From Hemileia vastatrix (Eukaryota > Basidiomycota > Pucciniomycetes > Pucciniales > Zaghouaniaceae), in the NCBI GenBank assembly GCA_030280995.1, contig JASXTE010000005.1, positions 38,790,242-38,854,241 of the forward strand: a stretch of DNA of 64,000 bases, in the 5' to 3' direction. The notes below the pieces were generated by a model, which saw only the letters and a program-made list of their open reading frames with translations, was not told the DNA's origin and did not search any database. The position numbers and the translations under genes were made by a program. The first letter of the stretch is position 1, and each line of letters opens with the position of its first letter. Shown piece by piece: positions 11,447-23,894 of this stretch.

Positions 11447-13802
11447 TGCTACTAAAGATATTGAAAAATTAAATACAGAAAATGATTCTGATATACATGT
11501 TAATAAAAAAAAGGAAAAGACCATTAAGTAGTGATAGGTAAAAATGTGATTTTATTGTACAGGTATAGTTTTAGTTTAGTGGTAGAATGATATATTTACA
11601 CACATGTCTATAAAAACTTTTTATGAAGCTGATTATTATGTATAATCTGGTGAAAAACCTAAAACAATAAAAGTATCAAAAAAAATGGATGTAAAAATTG
11701 AAAAACCATATTACAATAAAAAATTATAATTGCTACAAGTAAAATAAAATATAATATAAGAAACAAAATATAGCTTTGTAACTTGCTTAATTATTGCAAA
11801 TGGAAACTAAAAATAAACAATATCTTACAAATCCTTCTTAAAAGATCATATGCATCAACATAAATAGATCTGTACTATTATTATTATTTTTAAAAATATT
11901 AAAAATTTGCTAATTTTTGCAATAAGACTTTACTTATTAATAAATAAAGTAAAACCATGTATTATTTTATTTTTATTTAAGTAAAAATAAAAATAAAAAA
12001 TAAATTAAAGGAAAATTAAATATTAATTTTTTTCTTTGAGTCATTCATTATTTGCTTTCATATCTAACTTGAATTAATTTAGTGGCATTACTCAATCTTA
12101 AATATAATGAAATTTGTACACTAGTGTGACTTGTGATTTTATTTTTTGATAAATTGAATATTTTTCATCATATAATTATATTTTATTGAAGCATATAACT
12201 GCAAAAGTAGAATTGAAATAATCAATAAAAGGAAATGAGATATATTGAGAATAATGAATCTATCAATCAATTTAGATCTCCAATAAAAATTAATTCTAAT
12301 TTTAAAAATTGTCTTGTAGAAGAGGAATATTTAATTAATATGAATTTAAATTTCCTTGTAGATCTTGACTTTGCCTTTATCATCTATCTTTAATTAAGGT
12401 GCAGAGTTCAAAAAGCTGAATTATATGATGATATTTCTATATATCTAATTGAATTTTTTTTAAAAATTTATAAAACAAGGTATGTAAAATAGAAACTACT
12501 ACTTCATTTTTAAGTAAATTTTATTATATTATAATAAAATATTAATAATTATGAAAGGGCTTTTACTTTTGTGAGAGAGTGGACCTCAATATATTTAAAG
12601 ATAAATATAACGCAATTAAATTGAAATTTATTTTGAAGTGTTTGAATATTTATTCATTGAATTAATTTTTAGAGTTTGGGATGAATATTTCTTTTTTCTT
12701 GGAGTTGAATGAATCTTAAAATCCTAGAAAAAGATTGTAGATATATTTTTGTTGACCTTTATCTATTCAGGTAGATGTAAGTAGAATTTGATTCATATGA
12801 AATTCTACTTGAAAAATAATATTTCAATAACTTATTATTGACATTTAAGGATGAACAAGAAGGATGGAAATCTAAAAAGGGTTTGTTTTAATATTTATAG
12901 AAATAATATTTTTAAGTTCTTAATAAGGAGTACCCTAGTTGCTTTCTTTTATTTTTTTGCTTTCATAGAAAGAATTAAATATCTTTTTTACCAAATTATT
13001 GAACAAAATTTGATATCTATACATGAATCTGTAAGTGTAAAAAATAATCAATATAAAATATGAATCAAAATACAGCAAGCTAAATTATAGATCATCAAAC
13101 TGTAGAGTAAATTTTGTTTTTCAAAATAATTGACACTGATAAAAAGATATTTTTTAAATTTAACTAGTTTTTCAAAGACACTTTAATATGATTCCATACC
13201 AATATGATGGCTTCTCATTATTTAAATGTCTAGATATTATTTTATCATGGTACATATATATGTTACTATTATTAAATGAATTGAATATTATTTCCAGGAG
13301 TTTTTCATAGAGAATACTTAGTATAATTAAGATAATTATGCACCTAGAAATTATAGAAATTAGATTAAGAAAAGTCTACTTAAGAAAAAGCTTTGATGAA
13401 TTGTGAGCAAAAATTCATTACACTTAATATTTTTAACTTTTTAACATGATGAAAAGAATTGATAGAAAACTGTTTCAATTTTTTGTAATAATTATCTTAA
13501 AATTTGCGACAAATGCTAAGATGTATTGCCATCTTAAAGAAATATATAGTGTTATGAGAAAAATGACTTATAATGTATTCTTAATTTTTCTTCAAATTTT
13601 TGATCCATCATGATTTTGAGTTATGATTATTGAAATAATATTTACTGAATAGCAAAAAGGTGCAAGAAATTTATACAATAATATTTATTGATAGTTTAAG
13701 CATCTTTATTCAGATTCGGTAATAAATCTCACATAAATAAATAATTTGAGTTACACAAAAAATGTAGCAATAGGATAAAGTATATATTTACATGAAGTAG
13801 GA
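11447..13802. other. AT-rich sequence, no gene recognised
   Basis: Very A+T rich with scattered stops in all frames. The open frame at 12851-13063 has no recognisable features. Nothing supportable is seen. Confidence 0.5.
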
Positions 13803-16226
13803 TTATGTATTAATTATGTCAACAATAGAGAAAAATGACGAATTCGGCTTAATAAGATTCCAATAATCAAGAAAATCAGCTGCCATTGCTTTAGCAATAT
13901 GGCTCATGGTGGGAGTATTAAAATTAAGTGGCATAGGCCCAGAATTATCTATTAAGGGTTTGATAATATTAAAGATATAAAAATTAAGGTTTTTCCAGAT
14001 TTTTTCACCACCCAGATTATTATTATCACAGTATTTTCTAAGGAGGCCGAGTTGTGTTATGAATTCTAAGCAGTCTGAAGCTGACACAAGCCGGTGGTCC
14101 TGTGAGGAAAGAAATAATCCACGAACACCATCAACCAAGTAAAAAGTAAATGATTGATATTTATGGTGTGAATATTCTTGATTCATCTTCTGAATAGAAT
14201 CATTATGAGACTCATAAAATTGCTACATATCTGTTGTTTTTTTTTTATTCCTTGAACGTTGTCGTTTCTTGCTTTCAGCTTGAGTTATATTTGCAGCAGC
14301 CTCTCTAGATTTTAAAATAAATATTGAAATTATGACGTCGATTATTATGTTTCTAAATTGGCATAGGGGAGTGATTGAAAAATTTTCAGCAATTAACTGT
14401 GATGTTGAGCTGTCAAATGTATTGGGAACTTTGCTTTTCAGATGTGTAAGGCAGGCTAGAATATGTAGGGCACGTTCAATAGGACAATCTGGATTGAAGT
14501 TGGATTCTTCAGCAGGAAGGGTAAACTCTTGAGAAGCAAGATAAAGAGATGATGCGACGAGGGATGCCCAAAAAGAAGGCTGGTGAGCAGTTGGGCTAAC
14601 TAGTCTTGATAGCATGCGTATCATCAATGATTCAGGGTGATCAGTCTTCTTAAACGGAGAAAGATTATTTGATTTTGGTTCTTCAGAGTTACAAAAATTT
14701 TCCAAATTTTCAAAGTTCAAATTATTGACCACCCAGATCTGCAAAGTGTCAACATTAAGAAAATCCAAAGCTAAAAAAATAACAACAATTAGTTATCATA
14801 AAATAAATTATCCAACTTCAATTAAGTGATACATACAGAGTTCATTAATTTTTGTAAGCATTTCGTCATGAGCAGATTTCATCCATAGAAAATTGAATTT
14901 GTGTGAAATTTCGTGTGGCTTTTCAAGAGAAGCAGACAAACGGATTTCAAATAACTGATCGATTTCTGGCCATGCCCTAAGTACCTTTTGACCATTGATT
15001 CTACCTTCAAAAAATCAATGAATTTCAGCTATTTGCTTCTGTAATTTTGAGTTTCCAATCATTGTTGGAGTATAAGGAAGGGAGTTATTAGAAATTTTTA
15101 TTGATGATGATAGAGACCGTAGGATTTGGGGAATTTCAATTTTAGATTTTGAAGATACGGCAACTATAAGCTGTTTCTTTGAACTTGAAGTATTTTTTTG
15201 TGGCTGGCTAGGTGGATTGATTTATTCATTTGGTGTTTTCTCAACCTCATCAGCAGAAGTAGCTTCATCATCTTTTTTAGTTTGAGAAGCTTCATATTTT
15301 GAAACTTCATCATCATCATCTTCTTCTACTTCTTCTTCATTAGAGCAAGATTTGCTATTAGTTGACGCTTTGGAGTGATTGTCGTTTTTAGAGCTGGATT
15401 AAAAGATAAGAAAAAGACAAGAAATAATAAATAAGAAAGTAAACAATTTGGAGATAGCTTTAAACACTAATATAAAATTGATTGCTATATTACTCATGAA
15501 AGAAATAACATACCCTTTCGACACATTTTGGCTAGTTTGTTTGGATTTTTGAGATGCTGAGTAAGAGGAATCCTTGGCAGGAGGAGTTTTAGTAGCACTG
15601 ACAAAACTAGAGCCCCTAGAAAGTCTCATTCTTTTTGAACGCCGAAGAATAGTCTTATCTCCCCCTCAAGATGTTGATGCATAGCCTTCAGCGTCAGGTA
15701 TTTCATTATCATCATCATCTTTGATGATAATGACATCATCAGGAGGAATGATACCTTTTTCATAAGCTGAATTTGAATAAGTTTTAAAGAAAAAGTGTCC
15801 ATAATTTATTGTTCTGAGTTTAAAGAATTTAATATAAAATAATTACTTACATTTTTCTAGGTCATCAATGTATTCAAGCACATTGTTGTAGGCATTTGAA
15901 ATATAAGATGGCAAAGGCTTCTCGCTAAGAGTTGACAGTAGTTCTTCAGTTTTTCCTTTAGAAAACTCAAGTATCTTGCCATATTGAGATCGGGTAATTT
16001 CAGTACTTTCATTGGCAAGAGAAGGGGGGTTTGGAGACATGCCTAGAGGTGGTTTTTTCTTGAGTTTGAAGGATTCGAATCAAGGATGCTGATGAGATTT
16101 CGTCAAATAACTACTTGGTGCTAATATATCAAATATATTAATGGAAAAGAAAAGTTAGTCTAAGAAGATATAAGAGATAAAGCAATAGATCTTACATAAA
16201 GGAGGTGTCTGTTTATCACGAGGCAT
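13803..16226 (-). pseudogene. Unrecognised multi-exon element-G gene (G1), with several stops
   Basis: Minus-strand gene starting MPRDKQTPPL at 16226, with a GTAAG donor directly after it. Further segments are SNAYNNVLEYIDDLEKC (near 15850), EKGIIPPDDVIIIKDDDDNE (near 15720), a Ser/Lys-rich stretch, an acidic EEEVEEDDDDEVSKYEA stretch (near 15320), then a long C-terminal part (14768-14223 and 14186-13803) including FWASLVASSLYLASQEF and FYLVDGVRGLFLSSQDHRLV. Low-complexity acidic and basic N-terminal regions followed by a helical C-terminus could suit a chromatin or DNA-binding accessory factor, but I do not recognise a domain. Stops at about 16080, 15665, 15220, 15017 and 14223 indicate decay. 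It sits between the two arms and runs in the same direction as G2 and the transposase fragment. Confidence 0.55.
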
Positions 16227-17527
16227 TTTAATGACTTATTACTTGAAAAAAATAAAAAATTCTTATATCAAGATAATAAAGAGATAAAAAATATATGTTG
16301 CTATTTGTATTTTCAAGCTGTACTAACACAGATAAATGTGATAACCAAAAGATAATAGTAGTAAAATTGAGAGAAATAAACGAATTGAGAAATGTGGTAC
16401 TAAACAAGAGGGTTTATATATTACCAGAAGCAGGTTTTTGATAGGGGTTCTTTTACAATGGCATCAAGCTAGTGAGCATATTGTAAAATAGTCTGATGAT
16501 AATAATGGGGTTAATAGTAAAAGGGAAGTAACTAGACATAAACATTGGGAACTTAAAAGGATGACAAACAAAGAAAATGTTCAATTTACAATTTGATAAT
16601 CGCAAAGGGTAAATAGTTGAGAATATAAGTTTAACTAATTTAAATATTTAAATTAATTTTTAAATATTGACATCATGCAATATGACAAAGGGATCTATTA
16701 TTGGAAATTTTGGCATCTTTATGTGTTATAAAAAATAGGGGACAAAAACAAAGGAAAAAGATAATTTAAAAAAAGGGGATAAAAAAAGATAACACTAAAT
16801 AGTATTATATAAAATTATTAAAAAAAATTAATTTATTCTATTATAGGAGCTTGCTTGGCCTGCGCTGACACCCCATGGCACAAACCTAGTCTAAACTTAG
16901 TTAAAGTTAAATTGATATAATAAATCGGAAATAGAAACACTTAAGAATCTTAGCATATGAATAAAGTATAAAATTATTTGAAATTATTGCCATATAAAAT
17001 CCAATAACCAACTACAAAAGTCACAATTTTTTTAAATTAGTTTACAGATTTGTACAAGGTTACGTACTGTAAACATCATTCAATAGTAATTGATGAACAC
17101 TTTCCACTGAGATAACTAAGTTGAAAATGAAAATAGATAATGGATATATGTTTCTAACTTGAGCTATTATTGAATAGGAAAAGTCAAAAAAAATATAGCA
17201 GGATTAATCAGGGTATTTTTTACATTGATGTAAAGCTTGGTTGATAAAATAGTAAAAAACTTTAAATAAGGACTAAAAAAAATAATCAAATCAAAGAGGA
17301 ATATTAGAAATAGGTGTTATAAAAATTATAACCAATATCTTAGAAATATTGAGGGAAATAAATTACTGGTAATCGCAAAAAATATTGTACACTTTTACCT
17401 TAAAATGGAAATATCAACTACTCATAATATACTCAAAACAACTACCAATAGCTAAAGGTTTCCCTTTTTACCAAAAGACCATGGTAAGGAATATGTAGAC
17501 AATTGAATCCATCAAACTGTTTTGAGT
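16227..17527. other. Non-coding stretch upstream of G1
   Basis: AT-rich and without a gene. It separates the G1 start from palindrome array 2 and may carry the G1 promoter. No defined site is seen. Confidence 0.45.
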
Positions 17528-18522
17528 AAAGTGTCCAGCACAAGTTTGGCCAAACTTGTGCTGGACACTTTTATAAGGAAATCCTCACTTCTCCTAAAAA
17601 AACATGCAACTTACCAACTTCAAATTGGAAAAGTGTCCAGCATAAGTTCGGCCGAACTTGTGCTGGACACTTTGGCCAAGACCAGTGACTAAAAATTGCA
17701 AGGAAAACCAAAAATCAATAGGCTATAAAAGGAAGTTAATTGATGGCATCAAATTGTTTTTTGGTAAAAGTGTCCAGCACAAGTTCGGCCGAACTTGTGC
17801 TGGACACTTTTATGAGGAACACCTCACTTCTCTTAAAAAACATACACCTCTCCAACTTCAAATTGGAAAAGTGTCCAGCATAAGTTCGGCCGAACTTGTG
17901 CTGGACACTTTGGCCAAGAACAGTGACTATGAATTGCAAGGAAAACCAATAAAAATAGCCCATATAATGAAGATAATTGATGCTATCTAATGTCTTTGGT
18001 AAAATTGTCCAGCACAAGTTCGGCCAAACTTGTGCTGGACACTTTTATAAGGAAAACCTCACTTCTCTTAAAAAAACATGCACCTTACCAACTTCAAATT
18101 ATAAAAGTGTCCAGCATAAGTTCGGCCGAACTTGTGCTGGACACTTTGGTCATGGACAGTAACTTATTACTTCAAGGAAATAAAAAAAATTTAGGCTATA
18201 ACATGAACATATTTGATAGCATCATTTTTTTTTTTGGTAAAAGTGTCCATCACAAGTTTGGCCAAACTTGTGCTGGACACTCTTATGAGGAACACCTCAC
18301 TTCTCTTAAAAAAACATACAACTCACCAACTTCAAATTGGAAAAGTGTCCAGCATAAGTTCGGCCGAGCTTGTGCTGGACACTTTTACCAAAAAACAATT
18401 TGATGCCATCAATTAACTTCCTTTTATAGCCTATTGATTTTTGGTTTTCCTTGCAATTTTTAGTCACTGGTCTTGGCCAAAGTGTCCAGTACAAGTTCGG
18501 CCAAACTTGTACTGGACACATA
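17528..18522. repeat. Palindrome array 2: nine copies of a 38-bp near-perfect palindrome with two alternating spacers
   Basis: Palindromes lie at 17531-17568, 17633-17670, 17770-17807, 17871-17908, 18005-18042, 18107-18144, 18243-18280, 18345-18382 and 18482-18519. Each arm reads GTGTCCAGCACAAGTT, around a GGCC-centred core. Start-to-start spacing alternates about 101-102 and 134-137 bp, so the unit is a 237-bp dimer with two spacer types. The last long spacer (18383-18481) is the exact reverse complement of the spacer at 17671-17769 (99 nt, no difference seen). Mismatches within stems are mostly C-to-T changes on one arm. Open frames crossing the array are repeats of the palindrome and not genes. 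Confidence 0.95.
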
Positions 18523-19275
18523 GCACGATACTTAAATTCTACTAAAGTATGTTTATCAATTACATGTTATTAAAGCGTCTTTTATTTTTTTAAGGCATGA
18601 AAACCAAATATAAATTGATGATTTTTTGGTTTTTAGTGATTAATAATTTTCAATTATTGTTGCGAAAAGTGAAGTTTAAAAATAAAAATTTCTTAAGATC
18701 CTTGTGTAAACAAATTCCCATTGTTTGAATGCTTTAATTTTTTGTATATATTTAGTTTATTAACTATGGTAATGGATTTTTGAGTGCCTTTAATGATCTT
18801 TCTTTTTTGGTTAGGGAAGGTGTTCACTTTCATTTTTTTTTTCACATGTGCATTTTTATACTAATCATTGGTGGCGTTTAGACAATAAAAAAGCAATTAT
18901 AATTATTGAAAAACAGGTATTTTAAATTGAAATTTAGAATCTAATTCTATTCTTGCTTTAGGCTTTAATTTGATCTTGTCGTAAGTATCTGAGAAGAGAT
19001 TCAATTTAATTTATTTTAAGTTCATTTATTGTGCATAAAAAAATTTCACATTTATTTAATCAAAACGTTTATCATGTCTTAAAGTTTTACAAAAATATAT
19101 ATATGTTTTTCTATGCTTAATAATTTTAAAATCTTTAATTCTTTTGCTCTCGTTTATCTTATACATCAATTGGAATTTTTTATAAGAAAGAATAATAATG
19201 TTATATTAAAAAAATGATTACTATCACTCTATATACATGGTTACCAGTTGGGTAAAAAATTTAAGGTTCTGCTGC
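18523..19275. other. AT-rich sequence between array 2 and G2
   Basis: No gene, repeat or site recognised. Confidence 0.45.
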
Positions 19276-20951
19276 TCAATCTAGTGCTTCATTAACTTTG
19301 GCGAAATCTATATCTTCTCGAACATCAAGTAACTCCCTCTCATTAACCAACAAATTTGCTAAATATCCAGGTGAATAGCAGTTTTTTGGAAGAAATTTGG
19401 GCACATTCAAGATACCATCTGTTGAAGCTGTCTTTTTAGTTGAGCGATCATAAAGTTTCTTCATTGAAGCCTTTTCAACATTTGAATGGGCCGTCTTTTT
19501 AGTCAAGTTGTCCATTTTATCTAAAATTTCATCCAGTTTTGTATTTCTCCATCCAGGAACTACTTGTTTAGGAAGATTCTCTTCTGGATTGGGTGGGGCT
19601 TCTTCTAAATCAGACATGAGACTTGTATCATTAAAAAGTGCTACAAAGCCTGGCTGATCAAAGCACTTTTTTCTTGCAATGTCGTAGCGGTTTTTTGAAA
19701 TCTAAAATCAAATTAGATTAGTAATAGACTTTCTTTAATTATTATGCTTTGAATAAATACCTTTGTTTGATAACGCTTTATCTGTGCTCTTGATCTCTTT
19801 TCCTTTCTACTTGCCTCAATCACCTCACAGTTTTGACCAGCCACCTTTCGAATCTCCTTTCCCTTGTTGACCACCCATTGCTCGACAATGATTGGTGTAA
19901 ACCTGAGTTTGCTGAATCAATATTTTTCAATGTTGAGAGCCACTTAGTACAATGGTCTGATACTACACTCCCCATTACTTGATTCCATAGTGACTCAGAA
20001 AAATTTTGACAGTTCCAATCAAAAGCGAGTTGACGAAATCCTTTCTCTTGAAGCTCTCGTTCCAAATGCTGTTTTACAGAGATCGGTACAGAAGCTCCTC
20101 CCTTTAGTCCGCGGGGCTCAGGTGTTGAAATAAAAGTTGGTAGATGAATTTTGGAACGTAAGAATATAGCAGTATTTGTTAAAATAAATTGACGATTTGC
20201 AGCTGAAGTTGCCTGCGGTGCGTTTTGAACCTGTTTTAATGCTGTTTCAATCGTCAATAGCTTGTAATCATGCCAATTTTTCCAATATATAAGTTCTTCA
20301 TTTGTTGCGCCTATAGGAAACTCAGATACATTAATGGGTCCACCAAGACAGAACTTCAAAAAGTGATAGATATTTCGGTTAATAGAATCTGAGCTCCTTG
20401 GTACATCACACCTCGTAACTATGCTTCTAACCATTAGCAAGTTTCGGTCATTTTGAAGTGACTCAGCATCAAGTATTCTGCGCTGATCAGTAGCTCGAAT
20501 TAAAAGAGAGGGATTAACTGCAAATTTTTGAAAATAAAAATTGGTAAACCTATTTTAAAACATAAAAGCATGTTGAAAAAGTTTACTCACCAGGTCCACT
20601 GGTACTGGCGGCTGGGTTAGTAGAAGTGGATCCTTCACCGCTTCCAAGAAACTGATTCAACAACATACTAGCCCAATCATTACCTACACTTTCTGCTTCC
20701 TGCTGAAAATTACCAGGTGCGGATTGACCATCTGTATTTGTGATATTAAAAGAGCAATCAGTTGATCAAATTTGGTGATCTGATGAAGACTGAGGAGGAG
20801 GTTAGGGTTTACCTGGATTTTCACTCGGTCTTTCAGGGGGAGCAGGACCCGATGGAGGCATTCTAGGATTTTGAGGGGGAGGATTATTTTGCACTCCAAC
20901 ATTACTTTCTAATGGAGGATCAACCTGCATGGCATCACCAGTATTAGACAT
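19276..20951 (-). pseudogene. Unrecognised multi-exon element-G gene (G2)
   Basis: Starts MSNTGDAMQVDPP at 20951 with a Pro-rich N-terminus. Introns follow at GTAAAC (near 20812) and GTGAGT (near 20591). A central exon (about 20520-19760) holds NRNIYHFLKFCLGGPINVSEF, and a last exon after an intron near 19700-19760 holds QPGFVALFNDTSLMSDLEEA, VPGWRNTKLDEILDKMD and PKFLPKNCYSPGYLANLL. A frameshift near 19830-19850 separates the RWLVKTVR frame from the following basic RKEKRSRAQIKRYQ segment. This layout resembles repetitive hypothetical proteins of rust fungi that travel with KDZ-like transposases (from memory, not searched). Function unknown. It lies downstream of the transposase fragment on the same strand. 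Confidence 0.6.
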
Positions 20952-21347
20952 TCTGGGCTTTATAAAAAAAAATTATTAACTTTCAGAATATAGACAAGAT
21001 AATATTAAAGAGAAATTAGTTATACATTTTAATTGTGAGTTTAATGAATAAAATATTCAAGTGAAAAAATTAGTTGAAAACTCAGTTTTATTGGCTTGAA
21101 AAATATGGTCCTTAGATTTTTCAACCCTGGTTCTGAACTATTTATACTATTTTTAAAGTATAGGTAGACTTTGTATAGTACATTGAATTACTTTTAGTTG
21201 AAATTACATTTACAATAAAAGGTCACTCATTAATAGCAGGGTTTCTAAACCAAAAAGAATGCCCTTGTATTTGTTTTCTTAAACATTTAGGCAACATCTC
21301 AAAAAGTTTTATTTATTAATCTTGCATCTAGCTGTTCCAAAGATCTA
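20952..21347. other. Spacer between G2 and transposase fragment
   Basis: No gene recognised. It probably contains the G2 promoter and the end of the transposase transcript. Confidence 0.4.
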
Positions 21348-23031
21348 TTACAAACTTTCCAAATCCTCCAAATTCTTACCAATCCTAAATAATTTCAACC
21401 ATATTAACGAAAATAAAATGTCGATGTTGTTTAATTTATTACTTACTAGTGTCTGAAGTCCAACAGCAGTGATAACATCGTACTTTATTCCAAACATTCC
21501 CCTTTGGTGCTGTAAAGTGGCGGCATGTCCAATAATTGAATCTTGATTTATCACAATTTGTGTCACTTTTTCTACTCTTACTAAACGGCAATGCACTTGT
21601 GGAAACGCCTCATAGGGATCCTTTTTTGTATCTTCTGGTATAAGCTCTTTAAATGGACTAACGATTAGATAGACTTTTTCATTATCGTCCTTTGAACTAA
21701 AAAGCTGATCAATATGCCCAAACTGACTATCTTTTCCAAAGTAGAATTCAATGGTAGAATTCCCAGGATTCTTTTCATGAGTCCTATAACGCTTTCCATG
21801 GACCAATATGCTTGCTATATTTTCAACTACCCTGTCTGCTACCTTCTCTGATGGTAACAAAGCCCGTTTAGATGTCTCTTTTCTTAAGCGTGCCCTTACC
21901 CATTTTGTAAATAATGCCTCAGTTAAATGGAAATGTCTTTTTTTTGTATCGTACTCAAATTTTTTAATATTAGATCCATACTGAGAATCATCTTCAGCTT
22001 CACCTAGTTCCAATACCCTAGACTTCCGATGCCAGTGCTTGAGCATGGTCCATGGTATTTCTTCTATGTTCAATAAAAATAAATTAGCTCATTTGCATTT
22101 TTAAGCGCTCAAATACCAAACTAAATACCTGGATGATGATTGTTTGGAATTTCCAATAATATACCATTAACTCTTTCAGCAGCCCAAGTAGCCATACCTA
22201 CGGGTGGACCAAAAAGTTTGATCATTTCTGGAAAATGTTGAGTGAAATGAAGATTTGGCTTAAAGCTAATACTTTTCCAACCTTCTTCCAAGCAGTTAAA
22301 ATACTCCAATAGCAGTTGTTTTAATTCATCAACTTCATTGGCAGACACATTTTTTAAAGTCAAAAAGTTGGTAATTGAACTTAAAGTGGTGAGTGATTTG
22401 AGAAGATAATATTCTCTAGGTTTGTGGTCTGACGTCATGGATGTCTCGGCTTGATTTAATTTTTCTACCCAAAGGGGGATAAGTGACAAAGGAGAGTAAA
22501 CAGTATAAAGTACATGCCACTCCGCAGCTTTGAGGGAACCTGACTTTTTAGATCCTACTTGTTTTGGCACTCGTGAAATCCAGGAAGGTTTTTTTGTTTG
22601 CTCTATCACATTCCACACTGCCTCTATCTCAGTGGCTGACAATCGTGGATTCTTAGTTCTTTCACTTTCCTTCTCTTTGCCCCTCTTTTTATCTTCCTTA
22701 CTTCTAATAGTCTCAACAGATGAATTAGATCTTTCACTTTTTAATATACTGATACTTTTTTGCCTTAAGTTATAGGTTGAATTTCGACTTCCACTTTCAG
22801 AAGCATGTTCGGAGCCAAACTCTAAGGTTTGAAAGTGATGTTCAGAACTTGATGACTTTGTCCGGCTGTTTGATCCTTCCAATTCAGCTCCTCCACTATC
22901 CATTCTAAGATATGTTTGTGACCGTCTCATTGTACTTGTATATCATAGTCTTTTTTGCCGTCCCACTGGTTCAATATTATTGGCATCAGTGCTGATTAAG
23001 CTGCTTCTACGTTTTTTATATTGCTTATTTA
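21348..23031 (-). pseudogene. KDZ/Plavaka-type transposase, C-terminal part only
   Basis: Two exons (about 23031-22121 and 22073-21430) are separated by a short intron. The first has an Arg/Ser/Lys-rich linker, then the conserved block KAAEWHVLYTVYSPLSLIPLW, then KPNLHFTQHFPEMIKLFGPP followed by WAAERVNGILLE, which is typical of the C-terminal region of KDZ/Plavaka-like transposases of basidiomycetes. The second exon matches the family tail (FTKWVRARLRKE, FYFGKDSQFGHIDQLF, DPYEAFPQVHCRLVRVE, IIGHAATLQHQRG). The N-terminal catalytic core is missing: at 23031/23032 the reading frame passes directly into the truncated TET/JBP copy. A TGA at 22943-22945 interrupts the joint frame. It would not encode an active transposase. 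Confidence 0.6.
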
Positions 23032-23894
23032 AAGCTATATCAGGAAAATGAAGTTCTCCACCTTTTTGACATGGTAGATTTGAATCATAAGATTGATGAA
23101 GAGAATTTTTCTCAGTGTCTTTAGGCATGAAAAGTCCAAATGTATACTTGCTACGGTCTGAGTCACAGTGAGGACTATTCAAAAACCCGTTTCCATTTGA
23201 GCCTGTTGTCCAAGTAACATTGCCAGCAAATGGTTCAAGTTCTTGATCATCAAAATTTTCTCCAAACCCAGGAACCCCGAGCTTTTAACAGAGCTTTACT
23301 GCTTCTTGATACTTGACATTAGATATATTTTGATAAAAAAATTTAAAGAATAACTCTATTCTCTTCATGCAACAATCATACTCTGCCAAATCTAAGGGCT
23401 TAGAAGCATATTTACCTATAAAAGTAATTAAAATAATAGTAGATTAAAAATATTCATAAATAAAACTATATAATACTTACGAATTAATAGAGACTTTTTC
23501 CTATCTAAACACCTACCACCAACATTTTTATGAGCTTTATTTTGTAAAACTCGATGTTCACAATACAAAAAGTCTTTGATGCACTGAATTTTTGCTTCAA
23601 GCATGTTTAATCAAATGAGATCTTCAATAGAAAATGTTTTCACTATAACACTAGGAATTGAGGAGCGGATCGGATGGAAAATATAACAGCTAGAATTGGA
23701 AGTAAAATACCGTTCTGGATTAACTAAATATTTTACAAAACTCCTAGAAAAATATTTTGGCCTCTTTCCATCTGTCTCAATACCGTAATTTTCAACAATA
23801 AGTAATGCATTCTTGATGTTTTTGCATGCTTGTTGTTTGATTTTTTTCTTCGGCGGTGATTTTTCTTTATAAACAAGCTTTGTGAAGCCTGCAT
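23032..23894 (-). pseudogene. Truncated TET/JBP dioxygenase copy, right arm
   Basis: Inverted partner of the gene at 10251-11138, starting with the same MQASQ start at 23894. It keeps the HCD iron-binding pair (within SPHCDSDRSKYTFGLFMPKD) and the GGELHFPDIA strand, but stops there, before the distal histidine and the GSS-QVSK end, so catalysis is impossible. Coding then continues in frame into transposase sequence (LNKQYKKRRSS). It has a TGA at 23611-23613 where the left copy has CGA (10533-10535), and lacks about 24 nt of a Gly-rich segment present on the left near 10625. Confidence 0.7.

Noticed and set aside
17658..18521. Several open frames across array 2 (VQHKFGRTCAGHF-type peptides)
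   Set aside because: They are translations of the palindrome on both strands, with no independent coding signal.
17528..18522. CRISPR-like look of regularly spaced repeats in array 2
   Set aside because: Repeats are full palindromes, spacers are related to each other, spacing alternates, and the genome is eukaryotic with introns. Not a CRISPR array.
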